From an uncultured Cellvibrio sp. (GTDB lineage Bacteria; Pseudomonadota; Gammaproteobacteria; Pseudomonadales; Cellvibrionaceae): a stretch of 64,000 nt of DNA. Shown here one piece after another: positions 16,824-25,401 of this stretch. Position numbers and translations under genes: made by a program. The stretch covers positions 1-64,000 of the forward strand of contig CAMLKG010000024.1 in NCBI GenBank assembly GCA_946480695.1. The letters are read 5' to 3'. The number at the start of each line of letters is the position of its first letter. Position 1 is the first letter of the stretch. A model generated the notes under the pieces. That model was not told where the DNA came from, made no database searches, and was given only the letters and a program-made list of their open reading frames with translations.

Positions 16824-19800
16824 ATGCCTAATTCTTTTGGAAAAGAAAAAAAATCAGCCTTAATACGCTGCATTATTTTTTTAATCTTTGCCGGCATCAG
16901 TGAGCTAGTTGCCGCTGTTACTTATAATTTGAGCACCGGTTTTTACCCGCCATGTACGACTAATTGGAATGTTAGTGGAACAACTTATACATGCGTAGGG
17001 AGTGGCAATGTAACCTTGGCTGCGGACGATATAATTATTGCCAGCTCAACGTCCACAATTGTTGCGCGCGGTTTAACCCTGGGAAGCAATACCACCATAG
17101 GCTCGGCTTCAGCAAATATTAATTTAAGCCTGGGATCTGATTCTATAACTTCAGCCGGCCCGGCAACAATTTATGGTTCACTGGATAGCAGTGCAAACGT
17201 CACTCTGGTAAACACAACGGTTAATGGTTCGATTAACACTCCTGCAACCATTAATTTAACGGGTGGCAATGTGACTGGTTCTGTTACCAGTTCCAGTAAC
17301 GGTATTACAACCTCAAATACCACGATTGGGGGCGCAGTTACCGCCAACGGGAATATCAATTTAACGGGGGGAAGCGTAGGGGGCCTTGTAACCAGTATCG
17401 GTAATATAATCACGACAAATGGCACTAACTTGTCGGGTGGTGCCAGGGCGCAATCGGGTATGTCAATTACTGGCGGAACTATTTCCGGCAACTTCACGAT
17501 GACAAGTAATAACCCGGCTACCTTCTCAGGTGTCACTATGACGAGCGGCACTATCTCTGGAGCGAGCACAGTCACCATCCAAAATGGGAGCCTATTGGGT
17601 TCCTCTGGTGCCAGTATCTCTATAAATAGCACCAGCAACGAAATTACAGTGAATAATTCGACAGTTTACGGAAATTTGACTGCACCGAATTATTCAACCG
17701 TTTACGTCACTAATGGCGGACGCGTTTTTGGAACCTGTTTGCCAAGCTCAACGCCGGCTAATGCATGCGGTCCTGCTCCAAAACCACCGATAAGTTCTTG
17801 CCCTACCGCGCTAACGGCCGGAATAACCGGTAAATATTTTAACAATATGCTGGCGACCGGGACGGTCGTAGCGACACGGTCAGACGGCCCAATTAACTTT
17901 GATTGGGGCCAGGGAGCACCCGGTCCGACGGGGGTGAATGCAAACAATTTCTCCGTTAACTGGGAAGGGTATTTACGTGTTACCCAATCAGGGAACTATC
18001 GATTCCAAACCAATTCTGATGACGGTATTCGGTTGACCGTTAACGGGGAATTATTAATTAATCAATGGAACGATCATCCAGTCACTACACATACAAGCAG
18101 TGTGGTGGTGTTGGAGGCGGGCAATGCGTATCCAATCAAACTTGAGTTTTATGAAAATGGTGGTTATGCGGTAGCACAATTATTATGGCAAACACCTGCG
18201 GGCGCATCGTATGTTGCGATTCCCAAGGGATCATCACCGGCTGCTAATGCGGGTTTATATGAATGCGTGGCAACTCCTGCGAGCTTCGCTATTTCAAATA
18301 ATGCAAGCGGTATAACCTGTGCAGCGGAAGCTGTGACCGTCACGGCATTGAACGCATCCGGTGAAGCATTTGTTCCTGCTAGCGGAACTGTTGTAACGCT
18401 TTCAACGAACCCGGCCACGGGTGTGTGGGTAGGGGGCAACGCCTACACTTTTTCGGGAAGCGAATCTTTTTTTACCAAATACTTACAGCAAACCTCACCG
18501 GCTGCTCTCGCCATCACCGCAACAAGTGCAACGGCGACAGGGTCTTCATCAATCACCTTCACTGATGCAGGATTAAAAATTGCCGCCAATACGGCTCTGG
18601 CACCAATTTCTGCGCAGATAGCGGGGGTTAACGGATCAGCAGTGGTTCGTGCAATCCGTACAAATACAACTACGGGTGCATGTGAAGCACAAATCGGTGC
18701 TGGCACAAGGTCGGTATCGTTGGCGTATAGTTGCATTAATCCAATGACCTGTATTGCAGGGCAAACATTCACAGTAAACAGTTCCGCCATCATCGGCAAT
18801 AATAACGGTGCGATGGTTAGTTACACGCCGGTGAATTTAACATTCAATTCCAGTGGTGAAGCGCCGTTAACCTTGAATTATTCTGATGTTGGTCAAGTAC
18901 GGGTGTTGGGGCGCCTGGCCTTGGCCGCTACGGGTAATAATCCCGCAATTACATTGGTCGGTAGCAGCGACCCTTTTGTGGTAAAGCCACATACATTAAC
19001 TACCAGTGCCATTACAAATTTATCCAATGTAACAACGCCTGGCACAAGCAATACCGGTTCAGGTTTTATTGCGGCGGGCGAAAAATTCAAAGTGTTAGTG
19101 CAAGCCAGGAATGCCAATGGGGTTGTTACACCAAACTTTGGAAACGAGAGCGTCCCGGAAAAAAATAATATGGTACTAACGGCTTCGGCGTTGGCCTACC
19201 CAACCGGCGGAACCTTAACGGCGTTAACTAATACTGGAAGTTTTGCAGCAACGACTCCGGCGGGTACGTTTGTTAATTCCGATGTGCAATGGAATCAGGT
19301 TGGAAGTATAAGGATCCGCCCTGCGTTGGGTGACAATGATTACCTGGGTAGCGGCAATATTCCAAATTACAGCGACGGAAATATTTTGGCTGGCCGCTTT
19401 TATCCGGATCATTATGCTATGGCAAGCAGCGGTGTGGTAACCAACAGTTGTTCATCTTTCAGTTATATGGCGGATGCCCGGATTTCAATAAATTATTCAT
19501 TACTGGCTCGAACTGCGGCAGGAATCGTTCTTACGAATTATGACAATGCTGATCAAGCCCAGGCATACTCAGCCGTTATGGCTACACCGGTGTATTCGGC
19601 TGAAAACTCGAATAGCGGCAATGGTAACACTGCGTTTAACGCACGTGTAAGCCTGCCTGTTGCCAATTGGAATGACGGTATTCTGATTATTAACACTACG
19701 GCTGCAAGTTTCGGCAGGGAGGTTGCAACGACAGCTCCTGATGGCCCCTATACAAGCTTGCAACTGGGTGTTGGCATCACCGATGCTTTTGACGCTCGCA

Positions 19801-20366
19801 ACCTCATGGGCCTCAATATGAATTCGACAACCACAGGTACCTGTAGTGGTACGGGATGCAATGCAATTGCTTTAGGTTCACCGTTAAATATGCGCTATGG
19901 ACGGTTGCGCCTTGATGACGCTTTTGGACCGGAATCGACTTTTTTACCGGTAAAGTTTTACACGGAATATTGGACGGGTAGTTACTGGGCTAAAAATATC
20001 AACGACAGCTGCACGAGGATATTGCGTAGCGCTATCACATATCCCGCCGGAAATATTTTGAACCCCGCGAACCTCACTGTACCCCTCACAGGTGGAAGCA
20101 CTACCGGGCAATATCTTTCAACCACTACAACCGCAACCGAAATTGGTTTTACCAATGGGGATGCGTTGCATCGCTTTTCAATGCCTACCGGTGCGGCTAC
20201 CGGATCGTTTAATGTGAACGTGGATTTAAGCAGTTATCCCTGGTTGCGATTTGATTGGAACCAGGACGGCAGTTATTCCGATACCAGTTTACCTGCGGCG
20301 CGTTTTGGTTTTGGCAGCTACCGTGGGCATGACCGTATAATTTATTGGAGAGAAAAATTTAATTAA
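16824..20366 (+). CDS. mshQ: MSHA protein MshQ with PA14 domain (putative tip adhesin)
   Basis: A 1180-residue exported protein. A signal peptide (IIFLIFAGISELVAA) is followed by about 250 residues almost free of charge and rich in Thr, Asn, Gly, Ser and Val. Short rungs such as INLTGGNVTGSV and INLTGGSVGGLV recur about every 35 residues, suggesting a beta-helix or bactofilin-like solenoid. Residues ~334-468 match a PA14 domain (GKYFNN, FSVNWEGYLRV, YRFQTNSDDGIRLTVNG, LEFYENGG). The remainder is the DUF6701-type region typical of MshQ. The ATG at 16824 has AGGAA 9 bp upstream; a GTG at 16818 is nearer than usual. Last gene of the MSHA cluster. PA14 domains often bind carbohydrate, so adhesion to glycans is a fair inference. 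Confidence 0.83.
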   Translation: MPNSFGKEKKSALIRCIIFLIFAGISELVAAVTYNLSTGFYPPCTTNWNVSGTTYTCVGSGNVTLAADDIIIASSTSTIVARGLTLGSNTTIGSASANINLSLGSDSITSAGPATIYGSLDSSANVTLVNTTVNGSINTPATINLTGGNVTGSVTSSSNGITTSNTTIGGAVTANGNINLTGGSVGGLVTSIGNIITTNGTNLSGGARAQSGMSITGGTISGNFTMTSNNPATFSGVTMTSGTISGASTVTIQNGSLLGSSGASISINSTSNEITVNNSTVYGNLTAPNYSTVYVTNGGRVFGTCLPSSTPANACGPAPKPPISSCPTALTAGITGKYFNNMLATGTVVATRSDGPINFDWGQGAPGPTGVNANNFSVNWEGYLRVTQSGNYRFQTNSDDGIRLTVNGELLINQWNDHPVTTHTSSVVVLEAGNAYPIKLEFYENGGYAVAQLLWQTPAGASYVAIPKGSSPAANAGLYECVATPASFAISNNASGITCAAEAVTVTALNASGEAFVPASGTVVTLSTNPATGVWVGGNAYTFSGSESFFTKYLQQTSPAALAITATSATATGSSSITFTDAGLKIAANTALAPISAQIAGVNGSAVVRAIRTNTTTGACEAQIGAGTRSVSLAYSCINPMTCIAGQTFTVNSSAIIGNNNGAMVSYTPVNLTFNSSGEAPLTLNYSDVGQVRVLGRLALAATGNNPAITLVGSSDPFVVKPHTLTTSAITNLSNVTTPGTSNTGSGFIAAGEKFKVLVQARNANGVVTPNFGNESVPEKNNMVLTASALAYPTGGTLTALTNTGSFAATTPAGTFVNSDVQWNQVGSIRIRPALGDNDYLGSGNIPNYSDGNILAGRFYPDHYAMASSGVVTNSCSSFSYMADARISINYSLLARTAAGIVLTNYDNADQAQAYSAVMATPVYSAENSNSGNGNTAFNARVSLPVANWNDGILIINTTAASFGREVATTAPDGPYTSLQLGVGITDAFDARNLMGLNMNSTTTGTCSGTGCNAIALGSPLNMRYGRLRLDDAFGPESTFLPVKFYTEYWTGSYWAKNINDSCTRILRSAITYPAGNILNPANLTVPLTGGSTTGQYLSTTTTATEIGFTNGDALHRFSMPTGAATGSFNVNVDLSSYPWLRFDWNQDGSYSDTSLPAARFGFGSYRGHDRIIYWREKFN

Positions 20367-20518
20367 AAAGATGGTTATGAAATGACCATATCCGCATTGA
20401 ATTATCCGCAATTTTCTATTAGCGCGGCCTTACACCAACTGCCGTTTAATCAAAGCTGACAATATCGAATTGGAAATTCGACGGGTAATTAAACAAGCAC
20501 AACATTGAGTATATTGAC

Positions 20519-20546
20519 AACAAGGGCCATCAATGCAGCCCTTGTT
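20519..20546 (+). terminator. hairpin between convergent mshQ and gcvR-like genes
   Basis: AACAAGGGC (20519-20527) pairs perfectly with GCCCTTGTT (20538-20546) around a 10-base loop. The U tract is poor on both strands, so it may need Rho or act as a 3' stabilizer. The rest of the 192-bp gap shows nothing clear. Confidence 0.5.
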
Positions 20547-20558
20547 ACAAACAATAAA

Positions 20559-21092
20559 TTAATTGCCACGGTCGGTAGATGATTCCAGTCGAATATCAAC
20601 GGCTAATTCATCAGCGATTTTGTCCAAATAGTCGTATAACTCATTCATATCCACCGCTTTGGGGACTTCAATTAAACCGGTTGCTTCAAACAAAGGTTCA
20701 CCTGACCAGGGCATACTGGAGCAAGCGGTTTCCAGTTCACCCATGTTAATATGGCGTGCTGCAAAGGCCTGGGCAATTTCGCGTACAATGCCAGGCCGGT
20801 CATTGCCCACAACGCTAAAGCTGAACTCACGGCATTCAGGCTTGGTCGTGCTAATTGCATTGTCAACAACAATTTTAAAACCTTTGTTGTTCAGGTTATT
20901 CAGGGCGGTGCGCAATTCCTCCTGATGCTCAAGGGTAACAGCAACTTGCAATATTCCAGCAAACTTGCCAGCTAATTGCGCCATCCGGCTTTCAAGCCAA
21001 TTGCCGTGGTGTTGGGTGATGGTCTGCGCTAATTGTTCCACTACACCGGGGCGATCATCGCAGAGAACCGTCAGTATCAGTTGCGTGTTCAT
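20559..21092 (-). CDS. GcvR-like double ACT-domain protein
   Basis: A 177-residue protein made of two ACT domains. The first starts LILTVLCDDRPGVVEQLAQTI and the second FSFSVVGNDRPGIVREIAQAF. The arrangement matches GcvR, the glycine cleavage system repressor that acts by binding the GcvA activator, but no gcv genes are present, so the target is unknown. I start at the ATG at 21090-21092 because GGAAGG precedes it by 5 bp; an in-frame ATG 66 bp upstream lacks a site. Confidence 0.8.
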   Translation of the reverse strand: MNTQLILTVLCDDRPGVVEQLAQTITQHHGNWLESRMAQLAGKFAGILQVAVTLEHQEELRTALNNLNNKGFKIVVDNAISTTKPECREFSFSVVGNDRPGIVREIAQAFAARHINMGELETACSSMPWSGEPLFEATGLIEVPKAVDMNELYDYLDKIADELAVDIRLESSTDRGN

Positions 21093-21219
21093 GTTGCCTT
21101 CCTTATTGTTAAGTTGATCAGATGTATTGCCCAAGGTTACTCCGCTTGTATTACTCAAACAAGTCAGGATTTCGGGTTTACACCGGGTCGATAGATTAGA
21201 TGAATATGGGTAGTTTTGA

Positions 21220-21450
21220 ATGATTATTCCCTACGAGCAATTATCAAGTGATGCTTTGCAAGGATTGATTGAAGAATTTATTACCCGTGAGGGCACGGAT
21301 TACGGTGAAGAGGAGATCTCACTGGATATAAAAGTTGAACAAATAAAGCAATTGCTAAAGCGACGGGAAGTAGTTGTAGTGTTCGATGTGGCTAGCGAAT
21401 CGGCCAGCATACTGCCGCGTCGTGATGCGGAATTATTTGGGCAGGATTGA
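21220..21450 (+). CDS. YheU family small protein
   Basis: A 76-residue protein matching the YheU (UPF0270) family: MIIPYEQLSSDALQGLIEEF, ITREGTDYG, then a VEQIKQLLKRREVVVVFD segment. The family is conserved in gammaproteobacteria and has no established function. It sits alone between the divergent gcvR-like gene and rlmM, 40 bp before the latter. Confidence 0.88.
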   Translation: MIIPYEQLSSDALQGLIEEFITREGTDYGEEEISLDIKVEQIKQLLKRREVVVVFDVASESASILPRRDAELFGQD

Positions 21451-21490
21451 TTTTTCCACACTCATACCGAATTAAAAAAAGAGAAAATTA

Positions 21491-22543
21491 GTGAATCATT
21501 TATTTTTACATTGTCGCCCAGGCTTCGAAAAAGAATGTGCGGCCGAAATTACAGACCTTGCTGGCGAGGTGGGTATTTATGGTTATAGCAAAACCAGGGA
21601 TGGTGATGCCTATGTGTTATTTATTACCCACGAACCGGATGGTGCGAGCCACTTGTTAAAAAAGTTACGCTTTCGCAAATTTATTTTTGTGCGTCAATGG
21701 TTTGCGTGTACGGGCCTGATAGATAATTTGCCCGTTGTTGATCGTGTAACTCCATTACTTGCAGTTGCGAAGGGTTTTTCGGAAGTGCGCGAACTCGTGA
21801 TCGAAACAGTGGATACCAATGGTGGTAAAGAACTTTCAGGATTGAGTAAAAAATTTACGGCTCCCTTTGAAAAAGCGTTGCGTGCGGCTTCACTGTTGTC
21901 GGCAAAAAGTGCGATGCGTTTGCATCTTTTATTTATATCGGGAACCCAGGCTTATCTCGGGCTTAGCCCAATCAATAACTCATCACCCTGGCCTATGGGA
22001 ATAACCCGCCTGCGTTTACCCAGGGAGGCGCCCAGTCGCGCCACCTTGAAGCTGGAGGAGGCCTGGCATCACTTTATTGCCGCAGAAGATTGGGATAGCC
22101 GTTTGGCAGCGGGAATGCGCGCTGTCGACCTCGGGGCTGCACCTGGTGGCTGGACCTGGCAATTAGTTCAGCGTGGGATGTTCGTGGAGGCGGTGGACAA
22201 TGGCCCGATGGATAAGCAGTTGATGGAGACCGGACAAGTCCAACATTTTTTAAGCGATGGTTTTTTGTATGAACCCAGGAAACCGGTTGATTGGCTGGTT
22301 TGCGATATCGTCGATAAACCGGCACGCGTAACCAGTATGATTATTAAGTGGTTTAGTAAAAAATATTGTCGCGAAGCTGTGTTTAATCTGAAATTACCGA
22401 TGAAACAACGTTACGCTGAAGTCAAAAAATGTGAGGAACGGATTTGCAGTGAGTTGGGAAAAGCCGGTTTTAATGTCGAGGTTCAATTCAAGCAGTTATA
22501 CCATGACCGCGAAGAGGTGACCGGGCATTTGCGTATCCTTTAA
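21491..22543 (+). CDS. rlmM: 23S rRNA (cytidine-2498-2'-O)-methyltransferase RlmM
   Basis: RlmM methylates C2498 of 23S rRNA. It has an N-terminal THUMP-like region (MNHLFLHCRPGFEKECAAEI), a SAM-binding motif VDLGAAPGGWTWQL at about residues 215-228, and WLVCDIVDKPARV later. The Lys-Asp-Lys-type catalytic elements are consistent with VFNLKLPMKQRY. It begins with GTG at 21491. At 350 residues it is of normal length. Its last 4 bp overlap the convergent hypothetical gene. Confidence 0.94.
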   Translation: MNHLFLHCRPGFEKECAAEITDLAGEVGIYGYSKTRDGDAYVLFITHEPDGASHLLKKLRFRKFIFVRQWFACTGLIDNLPVVDRVTPLLAVAKGFSEVRELVIETVDTNGGKELSGLSKKFTAPFEKALRAASLLSAKSAMRLHLLFISGTQAYLGLSPINNSSPWPMGITRLRLPREAPSRATLKLEEAWHHFIAAEDWDSRLAAGMRAVDLGAAPGGWTWQLVQRGMFVEAVDNGPMDKQLMETGQVQHFLSDGFLYEPRKPVDWLVCDIVDKPARVTSMIIKWFSKKYCREAVFNLKLPMKQRYAEVKKCEERICSELGKAGFNVEVQFKQLYHDREEVTGHLRIL

Positions 22544-22941
22544 TGGTAGGCTGTACGATCATTAGCATCGGCGGTAGTGTTTTTCAAAACCCATTCCGTT
22601 AACAACACCCAGTCTTCGATCAAAGAACGCAGCAAGGTCATGTGATTGGGAGGAAGATCTTGTTGCTTAAGTGCTTCTTCGCCTATTTCGGTCAGCACGG
22701 CAACAATCTTGCCGATGGTATGTGCTTTAAGTGATTCAAGCACTTCTTTATTGAAGAGCATTTCACCGGTGTATGCGGATTGCAAATCTTCATAGGTGGC
22801 AGTTGTTGTGGAGTCGATGGTTTTTTTTACAGCATGAGCCAGCAACGGATGGTTATTGCGCAGCAGACGAAAAGTAAGCTCCAATGTCTGGCGACTAAAA
22901 AAATCAGACGGCATATAATCGCTTATTAATTTCCGGGACAT
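22540..22941 (-). CDS. hypothetical helical protein
   Basis: A 133-residue protein I do not recognise. It starts MSRKLISDYMPSDFFSRQTL and is predicted to be almost entirely helical with no signal peptide or membrane segment. Its 3' end overlaps rlmM tail to tail by 4 bp. It may be a lineage-specific cytoplasmic protein. Codon use resembles the neighbours, supporting a real gene. Confidence 0.6.
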   Translation of the reverse strand: MSRKLISDYMPSDFFSRQTLELTFRLLRNNHPLLAHAVKKTIDSTTTATYEDLQSAYTGEMLFNKEVLESLKAHTIGKIVAVLTEIGEEALKQQDLPPNHMTLLRSLIEDWVLLTEWVLKNTTADANDRTAYH

Positions 22942-23047
22942 TATGCAATGTTCTCGGTAGTGAATATCTCCTGACGTGTTTTTCCTATGGCTTAAGATTA
23001 GTCATAACTTTGCTATTTGTTAGAATTTTTATAGACGATTTGAAACT

Positions 23048-23284
23048 ATGAACAATCAAATTGATAAAACTTTGGATACCTCCGGATTGCTTTGCCCGGA
23101 GCCGGTGATGCTGCTCCATAAAGCTGTCAAGGAAGTGGCGATTGGCAAGTTAATTGAGGTGATTGCAACGGATCCGTCAACACAGCGTGATATTCCGAAA
23201 TTCTGTTTATTTCTTGGTCATGATTTGGTGGAGCAGAAAGAAAACGGGACGCAGTTTTTTTATTACATTCGTAAAAATAAATAA
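23048..23284 (+). CDS. tusA: sulfur carrier protein TusA
   Basis: A 78-residue TusA. The LDTSGLLCPEPVMLLHKAV segment places the sulfur-carrying Cys of the C-P-x-P motif at about residue 16. The LIEVIATDPSTQRDIPKFC segment follows. It relays persulfide sulfur, in E. coli from IscS via TusBCD-E to MnmA for s2U34 in tRNA; mnmA is also in this window, though not adjacent. Confidence 0.94.
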   Translation: MNNQIDKTLDTSGLLCPEPVMLLHKAVKEVAIGKLIEVIATDPSTQRDIPKFCLFLGHDLVEQKENGTQFFYYIRKNK

Positions 23285-23303
23285 TTCGTTATTTCCTAAA
23301 GAC

Positions 23304-23326
23304 AAAAAACGCCGCATGCGCGGCGT
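23304..23326 (-). terminator. terminator of the 23349-24053 gene
   Basis: ACGCCGC (23309-23315), a 4-base loop and GCGGCGT (23320-23326). On the minus strand the stem is followed by six T (23304-23309). It can also stop plus-strand tusA transcripts less efficiently. Confidence 0.8.
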
Positions 23327-23348
23327 CATCTAAGTATCAATATTTTCA

Positions 23349-24053
23349 TCAGGTTTGCATGCCGTCGACCAGCAAGGAAATTGCAGCTAATGCTTCCGGA
23401 TCTTCTGCTTTAATTTTGTTGGCGATCTGGTGTTGGAAAAAGTAGCGAAACTGCTCACTGGCTTGGGCCTCGTACAAGGAGTCATCGCCGGGCAAAATCG
23501 GTGTGCTCACCACCTTTGCCGGGTCGCTGATCATGGCATAAATACTGCCATCGTAATGCAGGCACCAACTGACAACTTCCACCAGTGACAAACGCTTGTT
23601 GCCGGAAACCGCTAATACCGCGTGGGTGCCAATGGTATCGGGTAGTTCCTGGATCACATCATCACCGCTGTCGCATTGTACTTCGTAGTATTCTGCTGCG
23701 GTTTCCAGTTCTATGATCTTGTGCATAGGCGCTTCGAAAAACAGCTCATCAATGCCAGGATCGTAATATCCTTCCCAATGGCCATTTAACGGGTCACATA
23801 AATCGGGGCAGGGAACTATGTCATTCAACCAGGGAACCAAACCCACAACTTCCCCGTTGGCTCGCAGGCCCCAACAAAGGATTTTAAGGCTGTAAAGTTT
23901 TTCGGAGCTGGTATCGTTGGAGTAGAGCATTTCGAGCCCATCCAACTCGGGTGCAAGACGGATAAAACGCTCATCATGCAGGGCTGAATAGGTTTTCCTG
24001 GTGAAGAGGTCAACCACATTATCCATGTTGTGGCCGGTGTTCGAGGTCTTCAT
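23349..24053 (-). CDS. conserved-looking protein of unknown function
   Basis: A 234-residue soluble protein I cannot assign. It opens MKTSNTGHNMDNVVDLFTR, has an acidic composition, and no membrane segment or signal. A central segment (ILCWGLRANGEVVGLVPWLN, then WEGYYDPGIDELFFEAP) and a C-terminal helical segment (EQFRYFFQHQIANKIKAEDP) look well ordered. The start at 24053 has GGGGGTGG just upstream; a longer frame would overlap the promoter region of pdxB. It is divergent from pdxB. Confidence 0.7.
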   Translation of the reverse strand: MKTSNTGHNMDNVVDLFTRKTYSALHDERFIRLAPELDGLEMLYSNDTSSEKLYSLKILCWGLRANGEVVGLVPWLNDIVPCPDLCDPLNGHWEGYYDPGIDELFFEAPMHKIIELETAAEYYEVQCDSGDDVIQELPDTIGTHAVLAVSGNKRLSLVEVVSWCLHYDGSIYAMISDPAKVVSTPILPGDDSLYEAQASEQFRYFFQHQIANKIKAEDPEALAAISLLVDGMQT

Positions 24054-24261
24054 AATACCACCCCCTAAGTGAGGCAGAGACTCACGCGAAATCAACTGCC
24101 GAACAATGGTTTTAACGTCACCATCACTATATAAAGTATATGGTAAATATCCAAAGCACAACCGCTATGGGTAAATTTTTTATTCCATGGATTTATCTGT
24201 CGCCTGGTTTTACCCCGATTTGGAACTATACAAACCTGTCGCCAAGAGTAAGCGAGCCTTT

Positions 24262-25401
24262 ATGAAGATAGTTGCGGACGAAAATATCCCGCTGGTAAAT
24301 GAGTTTTTTGGTCGCTTGGGCAGCATAACTTGCTTGCCGGGTCGTACTTTGACTGCAAAGGATGTGGATAGTGCCGATGCACTGATAGTCCGCTCCGTAA
24401 CCAGGGTAAATGAAGCATTGCTTGCGGATAGCAAGGTTACGTTTGTTGGAACCTGTACGATTGGGGTGGATCACCTTGATCAGGATTATCTGGTTGCCCA
24501 TGGTGTGCAATGGTCAAGTGCACCTGGTTGTAATGCGAATTCAGTGGTGGAATATGTATATGCGGCACTGTGCCATCTCGATATCAATTGGTTGCCGGTT
24601 AAATTCGGCATTATCGGTTGCGGCAATGTCGGTGGGCTGCTGTATAGACGATTGAAAGCCCAGGGTGTGGATGTCTATTGCTATGATCCAAACCTTGTAC
24701 CGGATCAAAATCCGGACCTCACTACCTTGGAAGATGTATTGTCATGTGATGTGATTAGCATGCACACCCCGCTGGTGATAGCCGGGCCTCATCCCAGCCT
24801 CCATTTATTGGGTTATAAAGAACTCGAACAGTTAAAACCCGGGGCGGTATTAATTAATGCGGGTAGGGGGCCGGTAATTGATAACCAGGCCCTGCTTGAA
24901 ATATTAGGTTTGCGGCCGGATTTGCGGGTCGTGCTGGATGTATGGGAGCCCGAGCCTGATATATCCCTGGAGTTGCTCGACAAGGTGATGCTCGGTACTC
25001 CACATATCGCTGGCTATAGCTACGATGGGAAGCTCAATGGCACAGAGCTGGTTTACCGGGCATTGTGCGAACATTTCGATATAGCACCAAACGCCTCCCT
25101 GGCGGCCCTGGTTCCCCCATTGGAAAATAACCAACTGCGTGTTGATGAAGCGAATAAAAGTGTTTTCCAAATTGCCCAATCTTTAATTAAGCAGGTTTAT
25201 GACATAGCGGCGGACGATGCGCGCTTGCGTGACGCTGCCCGCAAGGCAATTGCCGGTGAAGCCAGGTTCGGTGAGAGTTTTGATAGCTTGCGCAAGCATT
25301 ATCCCAGGCGGCGCGAATTCCATAATTATCAAGTCCATTTGGAATCGGTAAATCATTCCAACAAGCAGTGGTTGGAAGTGCTGGGTTTTCATTGTGTTTA
25401 A
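24262..25401 (+). CDS. pdxB: erythronate-4-phosphate dehydrogenase PdxB
   Basis: PdxB oxidises 4-phosphoerythronate in the DXP-dependent pyridoxal phosphate pathway. It is a D-2-hydroxyacid dehydrogenase: MKIVADENIPLVNEFFGRLG starts it, FGIIGCGNVGGLLYRRLKA is the NAD fold (~residue 118), and LINAGRGPVIDNQALLEIL and HIAGYSYDGKLNGT carry the catalytic Arg and His. The C-terminal PdxB extension is also present. Length 379 residues, as in E. coli. I start at the ATG at 24262; a frame beginning at 24187 adds residues not found in the family. Overlaps the next gene by 8 bp. Confidence 0.94.
   Translation: MKIVADENIPLVNEFFGRLGSITCLPGRTLTAKDVDSADALIVRSVTRVNEALLADSKVTFVGTCTIGVDHLDQDYLVAHGVQWSSAPGCNANSVVEYVYAALCHLDINWLPVKFGIIGCGNVGGLLYRRLKAQGVDVYCYDPNLVPDQNPDLTTLEDVLSCDVISMHTPLVIAGPHPSLHLLGYKELEQLKPGAVLINAGRGPVIDNQALLEILGLRPDLRVVLDVWEPEPDISLELLDKVMLGTPHIAGYSYDGKLNGTELVYRALCEHFDIAPNASLAALVPPLENNQLRVDEANKSVFQIAQSLIKQVYDIAADDARLRDAARKAIAGEARFGESFDSLRKHYPRRREFHNYQVHLESVNHSNKQWLEVLGFHCV

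Noticed and set aside
17171..17638. Hydrophobic open frame antisense to mshQ
   Set aside because: It is a by-product of the Thr/Val/Gly-rich repeat on the other strand. It has no ribosome site, and mshQ is a clear gene.
17100..17660. Repeats in mshQ as a CRISPR-like array
   Set aside because: The units are imperfect, in frame and protein-coding. There are no short palindromic repeats with unique spacers and no cas genes.
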